The position numbers were made by a program, and so were the translations under genes. Of a stretch of 40,384 bases of DNA, positions 1 to 8,385 are shown piece by piece. The DNA is from an uncultured Clostridia bacterium (GTDB lineage: Bacteria; Bacillota; Clostridia; Oscillospirales; Ruminococcaceae). The stretch spans positions 1-40,384 of the forward strand of contig CALXGT010000053.1 in NCBI GenBank assembly GCA_944387915.1, written 5' to 3'. The notes below the pieces were generated by a model, which was not told where the DNA came from, searched no databases, and worked only from the letters and a program-made list of their open reading frames with translations. Position 1 is the stretch's first letter, and every line of letters begins with the position of its first letter.

Positions 1-57
1 CACTGTTAAACCCGATTTTTTATTTTTGTTAAAATGAAATTTGAAGGAGAAAATGGT

Positions 58-1059
58 ATGATTGCAGTACTCAAAAACGGAACCCCGAAAGAAAAGATAG
101 AATCTTTGAGCCACTACCTCACCGATCAGGGAGTGGAAGTCAGAGTATGGGAAGGAAAATTTCAGACCGTTGTCGGCCTTATCGGCGACACTTCGAAAAT
201 CGATGACAACGTGCTTTTGGGTATGGACTGCGTCGAAAGCGTTAAACATATCAGCGAGCCCTTTAAAAGCGCCAACCGGAAGTTCCATCCCGACGACAGC
301 GAGATTCGGGTGGGAGATCACGTTGTGGGCGGCGGGACCTTTACCGTCATCGCCGGACCATGCTCGGTAGAAAGCGAAGAACAGATCTTAGAGGTGGCAA
401 AGGCGGTAAAAGCTTCCGGCGCTTCCTTCCTTCGGGGCGGCGCTTTCAAGCCCCGGACCTCCCCCTACGATTTCCAGGGGTTAAAAGCCGACGGTATCGA
501 GCTTCTTTTGGAAGCGAAAAAGGAAACCGGTCTCCCCATCGTGACGGAAATTATGAACGCCAACCATCTCCCCTTGTTCGAGGATGTTGATGTGATCCAG
601 GTAGGCGCCCGGAATATGCAAAACTTCGAGCTTCTCAAAGAGCTGGGTAAAACCAAAAAGCCCATTTTGCTGAAACGGGGACTGGCAAATACCTTAAAGG
701 AGCTTTTAATGAGTGCCGAATACATCATGGCCGGCGGCAACGAAAACGTAATCTTATGCGAACGGGGCATCCGGACCTTCGAGACCTATACGAGAAATAC
801 GCTGGATCTTTCGGCGGTCCCTATGCTGAAAGAATTGAGCCACCTTCCCGTGATTGTCGACCCCAGCCACGCCACCGGACTGGCCAGACTGGTGGAACCT
901 ATGGCGCTGGCGGCAGCGGCCGCGGGCGCCGACGGACTGATGATCGAAGTGCATAACGATCCCCAAAAAGCCCTTTGCGACGGTCCGCAATCCTTAACGC
1001 CGGCTCAATTTGACCAGGTGATGAAAAAGGTAAACAAAGTGAGAGCCGCTTTGCAGTAA
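58..1059 (+). CDS. aroF: 3-deoxy-7-phosphoheptulonate synthase (DAHP synthase, AroG/AroF type with N-terminal regulatory domain)
   Basis: First enzyme of the shikimate pathway: condenses phosphoenolpyruvate with erythrose 4-phosphate in the cytoplasm. The 333-residue protein has a small ferredoxin-like N-terminal domain (about residues 1-75) followed by the catalytic barrel. Visible family motifs are AGPCSVES, the LRGGAFKPRTSPY block, the LLKRG lysine motif and the VDPSHATG metal-binding motif near the C-terminus. I chose ATG 58 because AAGGAG lies 8 bases upstream; an in-frame ATG at 34 has no ribosome-binding site. It is the first gene of the aro operon visible here; the promoter and any leader control are mostly outside the window. 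In this family the N-terminal domain carries feedback inhibition by aromatic end products; which effector applies cannot be read from sequence. Confidence 0.95.
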   Translation: MIAVLKNGTPKEKIESLSHYLTDQGVEVRVWEGKFQTVVGLIGDTSKIDDNVLLGMDCVESVKHISEPFKSANRKFHPDDSEIRVGDHVVGGGTFTVIAGPCSVESEEQILEVAKAVKASGASFLRGGAFKPRTSPYDFQGLKADGIELLLEAKKETGLPIVTEIMNANHLPLFEDVDVIQVGARNMQNFELLKELGKTKKPILLKRGLANTLKELLMSAEYIMAGGNENVILCERGIRTFETYTRNTLDLSAVPMLKELSHLPVIVDPSHATGLARLVEPMALAAAAAGADGLMIEVHNDPQKALCDGPQSLTPAQFDQVMKKVNKVRAALQ

Positions 1060-1078
1060 TCGAAGGAAGGAGTAAAAC

Positions 1079-1924
1079 ATGGTAGTAGGAATCGTGGGAC
1101 TGGGGCTGATCGGCGGCTCTATGGCAAAAGCCTATAAGAAAAACGCCGGCATTTCGGTTTACGGTGCGGACCGGGACGAATCGGTTTTAAACGCCGCGAT
1201 GGAATGGGGCGCCGTGAACCAAAAACTAACCAAAGAAAATTTAAAGGACTGCGATCTTTTGCTTCTTGCCCTTTATCCGAAAGCCGCCGCCGAGTACCTA
1301 AAGGAAAACGCTCCCTTTATGGATAAACACACTCTGGTTTGCGACCTTTGCGGCATTAAACGGACGATCTGTCAAATCGGATTTTCTCTGGCAAAGCAGT
1401 ACGGGTTTTCCTTTGTGGGATGCCATCCTATGGCGGGAACCCAGTTTTCCGGTTTTGAAAACGCCGGCGCTTCCCTTTTTGAGGGATCCTCTTTGGTGGT
1501 GGTCATGGAAAACGAAACGGATAAAGCCCTTCTTTCCCGCCTCAAGGAAGCGTTTGCGCCGGCAAATTTCGGCGCCTTTACCCTTTCGGATGCTTTCACC
1601 CATGACCGCATGATCGCCTACACCTCCCAGCTGGCGCATGTAGTCTCCAACGCCTACGTCAAAAGTCCTACCGCCGTTTCTCACAAAGGATTTTCGGCGG
1701 GAAGCTACAAAGATTTAACTCGGGTGGCATGGCTGAATGAAGAGATGTGGACCGAACTGTTTTTGGAAAACCGGGATTGTCTGATTACCGAGATTGAGCA
1801 GATCGTGCACTCCCTCAATGAATACAAAGACGCCCTAAAGGAAAACGACCCGGTCCGGCTGAAGAAACTGTTAACAGACGGGAAAAAAGCAAAGGAGGCC
1901 GCCGACGGATTATGCAAAAACTGA
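1079..1924 (+). CDS. tyrA: prephenate dehydrogenase
   Basis: NAD(P)-dependent oxidative decarboxylation of prephenate to 4-hydroxyphenylpyruvate, the tyrosine branch. The 281-residue protein opens with a Rossmann dinucleotide motif (GIVGLGLIGGS) and carries the conserved GCHPMAGT histidine motif near residue 115, followed by the helical C-terminal dimerisation domain. There is no C-terminal ACT domain, so feedback control by tyrosine through ACT is not expected. It starts 19 bases after aroF behind a GAAGGAGT ribosome-binding site, and its end overlaps aroB by 13 bases. Arogenate as substrate instead of prephenate cannot be excluded. Confidence 0.93.
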   Translation: MVVGIVGLGLIGGSMAKAYKKNAGISVYGADRDESVLNAAMEWGAVNQKLTKENLKDCDLLLLALYPKAAAEYLKENAPFMDKHTLVCDLCGIKRTICQIGFSLAKQYGFSFVGCHPMAGTQFSGFENAGASLFEGSSLVVVMENETDKALLSRLKEAFAPANFGAFTLSDAFTHDRMIAYTSQLAHVVSNAYVKSPTAVSHKGFSAGSYKDLTRVAWLNEEMWTELFLENRDCLITEIEQIVHSLNEYKDALKENDPVRLKKLLTDGKKAKEAADGLCKN

Positions 1925-2967
1925 CTGTTTCACTGACCCCATCTTACGATATCTTCATCGGAAGCGGTCTTCTTTCCTCTCTCGGGGAACGGATCAAAGC
2001 TCTTCTTTCTCCCCAAAAAGTTATGCTCGTCAGCGATGACACCGTGTTTTCCCTTTATGGTGAAAAAGCAAAACAGTCTCTTCAAAATGCGGGATTGGAC
2101 GTCACCACTTTTGTTTTCCCCCATGGTGAGGCATCCAAAAACGCCGAAACCTTACTTTCTCTCGTCAACGAAAGCGCGGATCAAAAGCTTACCCGCACCG
2201 ACTGTATGGTGGCGCTGGGAGGGGGTGTAGTAGGGGATCTTACCGGCTTTGCCGCGTCCTGTTACCTTCGGGGAATCCCCTTTGTCCAGATCCCCACCAC
2301 CCTTCTCGCGGCGGTGGACTCCTCGGTAGGCGGAAAAACCGCCATTGACCTCCCCGCCGGGAAAAACCTCATGGGAAGCTTTTATCAGCCCTCCCTCGTG
2401 CTGTGCGATACCGATACCCTTTCCACCCTGCCCAAGGAGATTTGGGCGGACGGCTACGCCGAGGTAATCAAATACGGGGTCATGATCGACGAACCGTTTT
2501 TTTCCAAGCTGGAAAACCGGTCTCTTTCCATCGAAGCGATCATCGCCCGCTGTGTCGCCATCAAAAGCGAGATTGTCGCCGAGGATGAAAAGGATACGGG
2601 AAGACGGCGGCTTTTAAATTTGGGACATACTGTGGGGCACGGCATCGAGCGGCTTTCCGATTTTGCCATCTCCCACGGAAGCGCCGTGGCTATGGGCATG
2701 ATGACGGTGACCCGGACAGCGGCGGCTCACGGACTTTGCTCCAAAGAGGACGTTCTTCGTCTGGAAAAGGTATTGCGGGACTATCATCTTCCTACCGATT
2801 GTCCCTATACGATCGACGCGCTGCTTCCGGTTATGCTTTCCGATAAAAAGCGGACGGGAGGCACCCTCTCTCTTGTCGTTCCCCATGGTATCGGAGACAG
2901 TCGAATCGAACCGGTGCCGGTAGAAGCATTAAAAGAGTTTCTCGCGCCGGGACGGGAGGAAAAATAA
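1912..2967 (+). CDS. aroB: 3-dehydroquinate synthase
   Basis: Converts DAHP to 3-dehydroquinate, NAD- and metal-dependent. The 351-residue length is normal. The nucleotide-binding glycine run GGGVVGDLTGF, the IPTTLLAAVDSSVGGKT signature and the metal-ligand motif GHTVGHGIE (about residue 240) are all present. The ATG lies inside the last codons of tyrA (13-base overlap), with AAGGAGG about 12 bases upstream, which points to translational coupling. The stop codon directly abuts the aroA start. Confidence 0.96.
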   Translation: MQKLTVSLTPSYDIFIGSGLLSSLGERIKALLSPQKVMLVSDDTVFSLYGEKAKQSLQNAGLDVTTFVFPHGEASKNAETLLSLVNESADQKLTRTDCMVALGGGVVGDLTGFAASCYLRGIPFVQIPTTLLAAVDSSVGGKTAIDLPAGKNLMGSFYQPSLVLCDTDTLSTLPKEIWADGYAEVIKYGVMIDEPFFSKLENRSLSIEAIIARCVAIKSEIVAEDEKDTGRRRLLNLGHTVGHGIERLSDFAISHGSAVAMGMMTVTRTAAAHGLCSKEDVLRLEKVLRDYHLPTDCPYTIDALLPVMLSDKKRTGGTLSLVVPHGIGDSRIEPVPVEALKEFLAPGREEK

Positions 2968-4227
2968 ATGGAGATCACCTTAACGCCAAAACCTCTCGGA
3001 GGAACTGTCGCCGCTATCCCGTCTAAATCGGAAGCCCATCGGCTTTTATTCTGCGCCGCACTGAGCGACGCGCCCACCGAAATCCTCTGTGATAAGGAAA
3101 ACGACGATATCCGGGCGACGGTGGATTGCCTCACCGCCCTGGGAGCCAAAATCCAAAAGGAGAACGATCGCTTTCTCCTCTCCCCCATCGGGGAAACAAA
3201 GAAGGAACCGGCAACCCTTTTCTGCAAGGAATCCGGCTCCACCCTTCGGTTTTTGCTCCCTGTAACCGCCGCTTTGGGACGAGACGCTTACTTTTACGGC
3301 GAAGGAAGGCTGTTTTCCCGCCCCTTGTCCCCGTTATATGAACTGCTCATAAGCAAAGGAATCCATCTTTCTCCCCAAGGGACAAACCCTCTTTTTCTCT
3401 CGGGAACCCTTTCTTCCGGCGATTTTTCCATCGACGGCTCGGTCTCTTCCCAGTTTATCAGCGGCCTTTTGTTCGCCCTGTCCATCGCAAAAGGGGAAAG
3501 CCTTCTTTCGGTGACCGGGAAAGTGGAGTCGGCGGAATACATCCATATGACGGTAAACGCCCTTCGCACCTTTGGCGCAAATATTAAAGAGGAAGCGCCC
3601 TTTTGCTACCGGATCTTGGGGAAAAAACGGCTTTCTTCCCCGAAAATCGTCACCGTAGGAGGGGATTGGTCCAACGCCGCCTTTTTCCTCGCCGCCGGAG
3701 CAATTGGAAAAAGATCCGTAACGGTGACGGGACTGCGCCTCGATTCCACCCAGGGAGATAAAGAAATTCTTTCCATCCTTTCCCGGTTCGGCGCTAAGGT
3801 AGCCCCATCCCCACAGTCGGTTACCGTATCTCCCGCTCCCTTATCCGGCATAGACATTGACGGGAGCATGATCCCCGACCTGATCCCAATACTGTCGGTT
3901 GTGGCGGCCTGCGCCAAGGGAGTCACCCGATTTTTCCATGTAGAGCGGCTTAAGCTGAAAGAAAGCGACCGGATCGAAGCGATCCTTTCGCTGCTTTTAT
4001 CCCTCGGCGGAAAAGGAAGCTACCGGGATGGGACTTTAACGGTGAAAGGCTGCCCCTTACAAGGCGGAACGGTATCCTCGTTTTCGGATCATCGCATCGC
4101 TATGTCCGCCGCTGTGGCGGCATCCGCCGCGAAGGGTCCCGTTACCATTGTAAACGCCGAGGCGGTCAATAAATCCTACCCCCAGTTTTTCGAGGATTAT
4201 CATAAATTAACGGAGGAACGGTTATGA
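2968..4227 (+). CDS. aroA: 5-enolpyruvylshikimate-3-phosphate synthase
   Basis: Transfers the enolpyruvyl group of PEP to shikimate 3-phosphate. At 419 residues it is typical. Motifs seen: an N-terminal PSKSEAHR segment (canonical KSxSHR), ESGSTLRFLLP (the glycine loop that usually reads NAGTAxR), LKESDRI and the C-terminal SDHRIAMS. The gene starts at the base after the aroB stop, with GGGAGG as ribosome-binding site, and its stop overlaps the aroC start as ATGA. The altered glycine loop (SGST rather than NAGT) is the sort of change seen in class II-like enzymes, but glyphosate sensitivity cannot be predicted from this alone. Confidence 0.96.
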   Translation: MEITLTPKPLGGTVAAIPSKSEAHRLLFCAALSDAPTEILCDKENDDIRATVDCLTALGAKIQKENDRFLLSPIGETKKEPATLFCKESGSTLRFLLPVTAALGRDAYFYGEGRLFSRPLSPLYELLISKGIHLSPQGTNPLFLSGTLSSGDFSIDGSVSSQFISGLLFALSIAKGESLLSVTGKVESAEYIHMTVNALRTFGANIKEEAPFCYRILGKKRLSSPKIVTVGGDWSNAAFFLAAGAIGKRSVTVTGLRLDSTQGDKEILSILSRFGAKVAPSPQSVTVSPAPLSGIDIDGSMIPDLIPILSVVAACAKGVTRFFHVERLKLKESDRIEAILSLLLSLGGKGSYRDGTLTVKGCPLQGGTVSSFSDHRIAMSAAVAASAAKGPVTIVNAEAVNKSYPQFFEDYHKLTEERL

Positions 4228-5318
4228 GCGATTATTACGGAACGAAACTTCGCCTTTCTATTTACGGCGGATCCCATGACGCCGAGATCGGCGGCCACCT
4301 AAATGGCCTTCCCGCGGGGGAACAAATCGACAAGGAAGCGCTTTTTCAGTTTATGGGGCGCCGGGCGCCGGGAAAGGCGTCCTACTCCACCAAGCGCAAG
4401 GAAAGCGATACGCCGGTTTTCCTCTCCGGGCTGGATGAGCAAAACCGATTGACGGGGGACCCCATCCACGCCGCCATCTATAACGAGAACGCCCGGTCGT
4501 CGGACTATAACAACCTCGCCGATATCCCAAGGCCTTCCCATGCCGACTTCGCCGCCCGTATGAAATACGGAAAGGATGTGGATCTCCGCGGCGGCGGCCA
4601 TTTTTCCGGCCGGCTCACCGCCCCGTTATGTATCGCCGGAGGCATTTGTTTACAGCTGTTACAAAAAAAGGGCATCACCATCGGCGCTCATATCTACGCG
4701 CTCCATGGCCTTTTGGATACCCCTTACCCCCTCGTTTCCTTAACGCCGGATCTGTTAAACGTCACCAAAAACCGAACCTTCCCCGTTTTGTCTGACGAAG
4801 CGGAAGAAAAGATGAAGGAAGAGATCGAAAAAGCCCGTTTGGACTGCGATTCGGTAGGCGGGATTGTGGAATGCGGCATTACCGGTCTTCCGGCCGGATT
4901 AGGAGAGCATCTCTTTTACGGCATGGAAAGCCGGATCGCCAATATTGTGTTCGGCGTGCCCGCGGTAAAGGGGATCGAATTCGGAAACGGGTTTGCGTGC
5001 GCCCAATTAAAAGGCTCGGAAAACAATGACCCCTTTATCTTAAAAGACGGCGTCGTTCAAACAAAAACCAATAACGCCGGAGGCATTTTAGGGGGAATGA
5101 CTACGGGAATGCCTTTGGTATTTCGCGCCGCTATCAAACCCACCCCATCCATTGCAAAGCCTCAACGGTCAGTTAATCTCGCCACCATGGAGGAGACCAC
5201 TCTGGTGATTAAAGGCCGGCACGACCCTTGCATTTTACCCCGCGCGGTCCCGGTGATGGAAGCCGCCGCCGCGATTGCCATCATGGACGCTTTATTGGAG
5301 GAAGACAAATGGAATTAA
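4224..5318 (+). CDS. aroC: chorismate synthase
   Basis: Makes chorismate from EPSP using reduced FMN. At 364 residues it is near the family length. The start (YGTKLRLSIYGGSHD) and the RPSHADFAARMKYG and DLRGGGHFSGR blocks match chorismate synthase, but several positions differ from the textbook signature: SHDAEIG replaces SHGxxIG, and GGGHFSGRLT replaces GGGRSSARET. From memory this variant is shared by a clostridial subgroup, so I treat it as functional. ATGA overlap with aroA; the end overlaps the next gene by 10 bases. Confidence 0.93.
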   Translation: MSDYYGTKLRLSIYGGSHDAEIGGHLNGLPAGEQIDKEALFQFMGRRAPGKASYSTKRKESDTPVFLSGLDEQNRLTGDPIHAAIYNENARSSDYNNLADIPRPSHADFAARMKYGKDVDLRGGGHFSGRLTAPLCIAGGICLQLLQKKGITIGAHIYALHGLLDTPYPLVSLTPDLLNVTKNRTFPVLSDEAEEKMKEEIEKARLDCDSVGGIVECGITGLPAGLGEHLFYGMESRIANIVFGVPAVKGIEFGNGFACAQLKGSENNDPFILKDGVVQTKTNNAGGILGGMTTGMPLVFRAAIKPTPSIAKPQRSVNLATMEETTLVIKGRHDPCILPRAVPVMEAAAAIAIMDALLEEDKWN

Positions 5319-6448
5319 ACGACTACCGCACGCAGATTGACCAGATTGACGAAGAGCTCTTTTCATTATTTCGCAAAAGAATGGAAATTTCCAAAGAAAT
5401 CGCCGCTTATAAAAAGGAAAACGGGCTTTCCACCTATGACGAAACCAGAGAAAAAGCCTTGATGCGGCAGGCGGAAAAACGATCCGGCGAAGCCCTTTGC
5501 GAGTACGGAAAGGTTCTCGCGTCCACTTTAATTTATCTTTCCCGCTCCTACCAAAACCGGCTAAACGACGATTTTCCCCTGGGAAAGCGGATTCAAAACG
5601 CTTTGGAAACCACAAAAAAAGTCTTCCCCAAAAGCGCCACAGTAGCTTGCCAGGGGGTAGAAGGCGCCTATTCTATGCTGGCGGCGGAACGATTTTTCGC
5701 TTCCCCCGAGATCACTTACCACCGCTCTTTCCAAGACGTCTTTGCCGCCATTGAAAACGGGGAGAGCCGGTACGGCGTTTTGCCTATTGAAAACAGCACC
5801 GCCGGATCGGTCAATCAGGTCTACGATTTGATGCGAAAGCACCAGTTTTTTATCGTTCGCTCCCTTCGGCTCAAGATCAGTCACAACCTTCTCGCCTTGC
5901 CCGGCGCTTCCCTTGAAGGCATTCGGGAGATCGTCTCCCATGAACAGGCGTTAAATCAATCCACCGCCTTTTTGTCTTCCCTAAAGGATGTAAAAACGAC
6001 GGTCTGCGCCAATACGGCGGTGGCGGCGAAAACGGTAGCGGAAAGCGGGCGAAAGGATCTGGCGGCGCTTTCTTCGAGAAACTGTGCCGCTTTGTATCAT
6101 CTCGCGGTATTAAAAGAATCGGTCCAGGATCAGGGCAACAACTGCACCCGGTTTATCTGTATCGCCAAAGAGCCGGAGATTTATCCCGGGGCGGATAAGA
6201 CGAGCCTGGTTCTCTCGATGCCCCATAAGCCGGGAAGCCTTTACCATCTTCTCTCGCTTTTTTACAGTCACGGGGTAAACCTGACGAAAATTGAATCTCG
6301 GCCTATTCCCGAACGGGATTTTGAGTTCCTCTTTTATTTTGATTTGGAACAGTCGGTATACGAAGAGGGATTTCTCCCCCTTTTGGCGGAGCTTTCGGAA
6401 AATTACGAGGATTTCCGTTACCTGGGAAGCTATAACGAAATTATTTGA
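5309..6448 (+). CDS. pheA: bifunctional chorismate mutase/prephenate dehydratase (P-protein)
   Basis: Carries chorismate through prephenate to phenylpyruvate. The 379 residues divide into an AroQ-type chorismate mutase (about 1-85, starting YRTQIDQIDEEL with the KxxxGLSTYDExRE segment), a prephenate dehydratase domain (about 108-285, with GAYS, LPIENSTAGSV and the catalytic NNCTRF motif) and a C-terminal ACT domain (about 295-372) with the ESRP phenylalanine-binding motif. Feedback inhibition by Phe is therefore expected. I chose ATG 5309 (GGAGG 8 bases upstream) over an in-frame ATG at 5228, which would lie deep in aroC and lacks a ribosome-binding site. Confidence 0.95.
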   Translation: MELNDYRTQIDQIDEELFSLFRKRMEISKEIAAYKKENGLSTYDETREKALMRQAEKRSGEALCEYGKVLASTLIYLSRSYQNRLNDDFPLGKRIQNALETTKKVFPKSATVACQGVEGAYSMLAAERFFASPEITYHRSFQDVFAAIENGESRYGVLPIENSTAGSVNQVYDLMRKHQFFIVRSLRLKISHNLLALPGASLEGIREIVSHEQALNQSTAFLSSLKDVKTTVCANTAVAAKTVAESGRKDLAALSSRNCAALYHLAVLKESVQDQGNNCTRFICIAKEPEIYPGADKTSLVLSMPHKPGSLYHLLSLFYSHGVNLTKIESRPIPERDFEFLFYFDLEQSVYEEGFLPLLAELSENYEDFRYLGSYNEII

Positions 6449-6457
6449 GGAGGCACT

Positions 6458-7684
6458 ATGGAACATCAATACGGTCTGTTAGGAGAACATCTTCCCCATA
6501 GTTTTTCTCCTATGATTTATAAACAAATCGGCTTGCCAAACTACAGCCTTTTCGAGGTTTCTCCCGAAGAAATGGGAGACTTTCTTCAAAGCGACCGCTA
6601 TCAGGGCTTAAACGTCACCATTCCCTATAAAAAGGCGGTGATTCCCTATTTATCGGCGCTTTCCGAAGAGGCGAAAAAGATCGGCTCGGTCAACGTCATT
6701 ACCCGGATGGAAAACGGTAAGCTGAAAGGCGACAACACCGATTACTACGGCTTTTTATATATGGTAAAACAAAGCGGCATCTCTCTGACCGGCAAAAAGG
6801 TGTTGGTGCTGGGAAGTGGAGGCGCTTCGTTAACGGCGATTGCCGTCGCCAAAGACGAAGGGGCAAAAGAGGTGGTGGTGATCTCCCGAACAGGGGAAAA
6901 TAATTATCAAAACCTTTCTCGCCATGCCGACGCGGACGTGATCATCAACACCACTCCGGTGGGCATGTATCCCGATAACGGAAAGGCTCCCTTGTCGTTA
7001 GAGCTCTTTCCAAAGCTTTCCGGCGTGCTGGATCTGATCTACAATCCCTTAAGCACCGCCCTCGTCTTGGATGCGAAAAAGCGGGGCATCCCGGCATCTG
7101 GCGGTCTATGTATGCTGGTAGCCCAGGCGAAACGGGCGGCAGAGCTGTTTACAAAAAAAGAGCTTCCGGAAAGTACCATCCCCACCGTTTTGGACTTTCT
7201 CACCAAGCAAAACCGGAATATTGTGCTTATCGGTATGCCGGGCGCGGGAAAAAGCGAACTGGGACGCCGCCTCGCCCAAGCGCTTGCGCGCCCCCTTTTC
7301 GACATCGACGCTATGATTGTCAAAGAAGCCGGCCGCGCCATTCCGGAAATTTTCTCTACCGACGGAGAAACCGCCTTTCGGGATATGGAAACCGAACAGA
7401 CTCTGATTGCGGGAAAAGCTACCGGCGCCGTGATTGCCGCCGGCGGCGGGACGCCTATCCGGGAGCAAAACCGAGACGCCCTTTGCCAAAACGGTTTTGT
7501 GGTCTTTGTCAAACGAAACTTAAACATTCTCCCGGTAGAGGGACGCCCCATTTCCCAATCCAATCCCCTCGAGGTCCTCTACTACCAACGCTACCCCATC
7601 TACCATGGCATGGCGGACCTGGAGGTGGAAAACAATGAGGATGTTTCTCTTACCGTAAAAACCATTTTGGAGGCGATTTCTTGA
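6458..7684 (+). CDS. aroE-aroK: shikimate dehydrogenase-shikimate kinase fusion
   Basis: One 408-residue polypeptide holds two consecutive pathway enzymes. Residues about 1-245 are AroE: the N-terminal substrate motif YGLLGEHLPHSFSP, NVTIPYKK with the catalytic lysine, GDNTDYYGF with the conserved Asp, a Rossmann GSGGAS loop and INTTPVGMYP. Residues about 250-408 are AroK: Walker A GMPGAGKS, FDIDAMIV, an FRDME arginine segment and the GGGTPIREQ loop. Ribosome-binding site GGAGG lies just before ATG 6458. The kinase part is short but complete in its motifs. No free-standing aroE or aroK occurs in the window, so the fusion probably supplies both activities. Confidence 0.93.
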   Translation: MEHQYGLLGEHLPHSFSPMIYKQIGLPNYSLFEVSPEEMGDFLQSDRYQGLNVTIPYKKAVIPYLSALSEEAKKIGSVNVITRMENGKLKGDNTDYYGFLYMVKQSGISLTGKKVLVLGSGGASLTAIAVAKDEGAKEVVVISRTGENNYQNLSRHADADVIINTTPVGMYPDNGKAPLSLELFPKLSGVLDLIYNPLSTALVLDAKKRGIPASGGLCMLVAQAKRAAELFTKKELPESTIPTVLDFLTKQNRNIVLIGMPGAGKSELGRRLAQALARPLFDIDAMIVKEAGRAIPEIFSTDGETAFRDMETEQTLIAGKATGAVIAAGGGTPIREQNRDALCQNGFVVFVKRNLNILPVEGRPISQSNPLEVLYYQRYPIYHGMADLEVENNEDVSLTVKTILEAIS

Positions 7685-8124
7685 AATTTTTAGTCATTAA
7701 CGGACCGAACTTAAATCTATTAGGCCTCAGGGAACCGGACATTTACGGAAACCAGTCCTTCGAAGCGTTAGAGCGGTTCATTCGGGAAAGCTGTGAAAAA
7801 GAAGAGGTGGACTGCACCCTATTTCAGCATAACCACGAAGGCGCGATCGTCGATGAGATCCAGAAAGCCTACGGGGTCTACGATGGAATCATCATTAACC
7901 CCGCCGCCTACACCCACACCAGCGTCGCCATTTTGGACGCTTTGAAGGCAGTGGCCATTCCCACCGTGGAGGTTCATCTTTCCGACATTTCCGCGAGGGA
8001 ACCCTTTCGCAACCACTCTTACGTTTCTCTCGCCGCCATCCGGACCATCAAAGGAAAAGGCTTTGACGGCTACCGGGAAGCGGTGACCGTATTGAAAGAA
8101 TATATCCTGGCGCAAAAAGCGTAA
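7681..8124 (+). CDS. aroQ: type II 3-dehydroquinate dehydratase
   Basis: Dehydrates 3-dehydroquinate to 3-dehydroshikimate. The 147-residue protein is the compact type II enzyme: INGPNLNLLGLREPDIYG at the N-terminus (catalytic Tyr in the flexible loop), QHNHEGAIVDEIQ, IINPAAYTHTS, and the EVHLSDISAREPFRNHS block. The start is a TTG that overlaps the aroE-aroK stop (TTGA), so translation is probably coupled to the upstream gene. Last gene of the operon; its stop codon sits inside a strong hairpin. Confidence 0.95.
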   Translation: MKFLVINGPNLNLLGLREPDIYGNQSFEALERFIRESCEKEEVDCTLFQHNHEGAIVDEIQKAYGVYDGIIINPAAYTHTSVAILDALKAVAIPTVEVHLSDISAREPFRNHSYVSLAAIRTIKGKGFDGYREAVTVLKEYILAQKA

Positions 8125-8158
8125 CAAAGACCTGCGGAAAACCGCAGGTCTTTGTTAC
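8121..8158 (+). terminator. hairpin at the end of the aro operon
   Basis: A perfect 17-base-pair inverted repeat (8121-8137 with 8142-8158, AAAA loop) that includes the aroQ stop codon. The 3' arm is T-rich (TCTTTGTT) but no long T-run follows, so it may act as a terminator or as a 3' stabilising hairpin. Confidence 0.7.
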
Positions 8159-8345
8159 GCCATCTTGTAAAAAAATCGAACCGGCCGACGATTTCCTTTC
8201 AGCATGGGTTTCGCATAACCCATTATCGATATTATTCCTTTTTTTACTCTTAGTTTTATACTGTTAGTTTATTGTATTTTAGATAAAACATATCGGACTT
8301 TTTTCTAAAACAATTCCGCCTTCCTCCGATTTTCATAAGTGAAGC

Positions 8346-8378
8346 AAAAGCGCCCCGGACCCTTTCCGAGGCGCTTTT
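8346..8378. terminator. bidirectional intrinsic terminator between aroQ and the PfkB kinase
   Basis: Stem 8346-8359 paired with 8365-8378 (one G-U pair), followed by TTTTTTGTTTT on the plus strand and TTTTGCTT on the minus strand. It lies just downstream of the minus-strand kinase stop. The rest of the 8159-8345 stretch is AT-rich and I see no gene or other structure in it. Confidence 0.75.
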
Positions 8379-8385
8379 TTGTTTT

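Noticed and set aside
1..57. Leader regulatory element upstream of aroF
   Set aside because: Only 57 T-rich bases are available, with no complete hairpin or promoter; a T-box or terminator could end here but cannot be supported.
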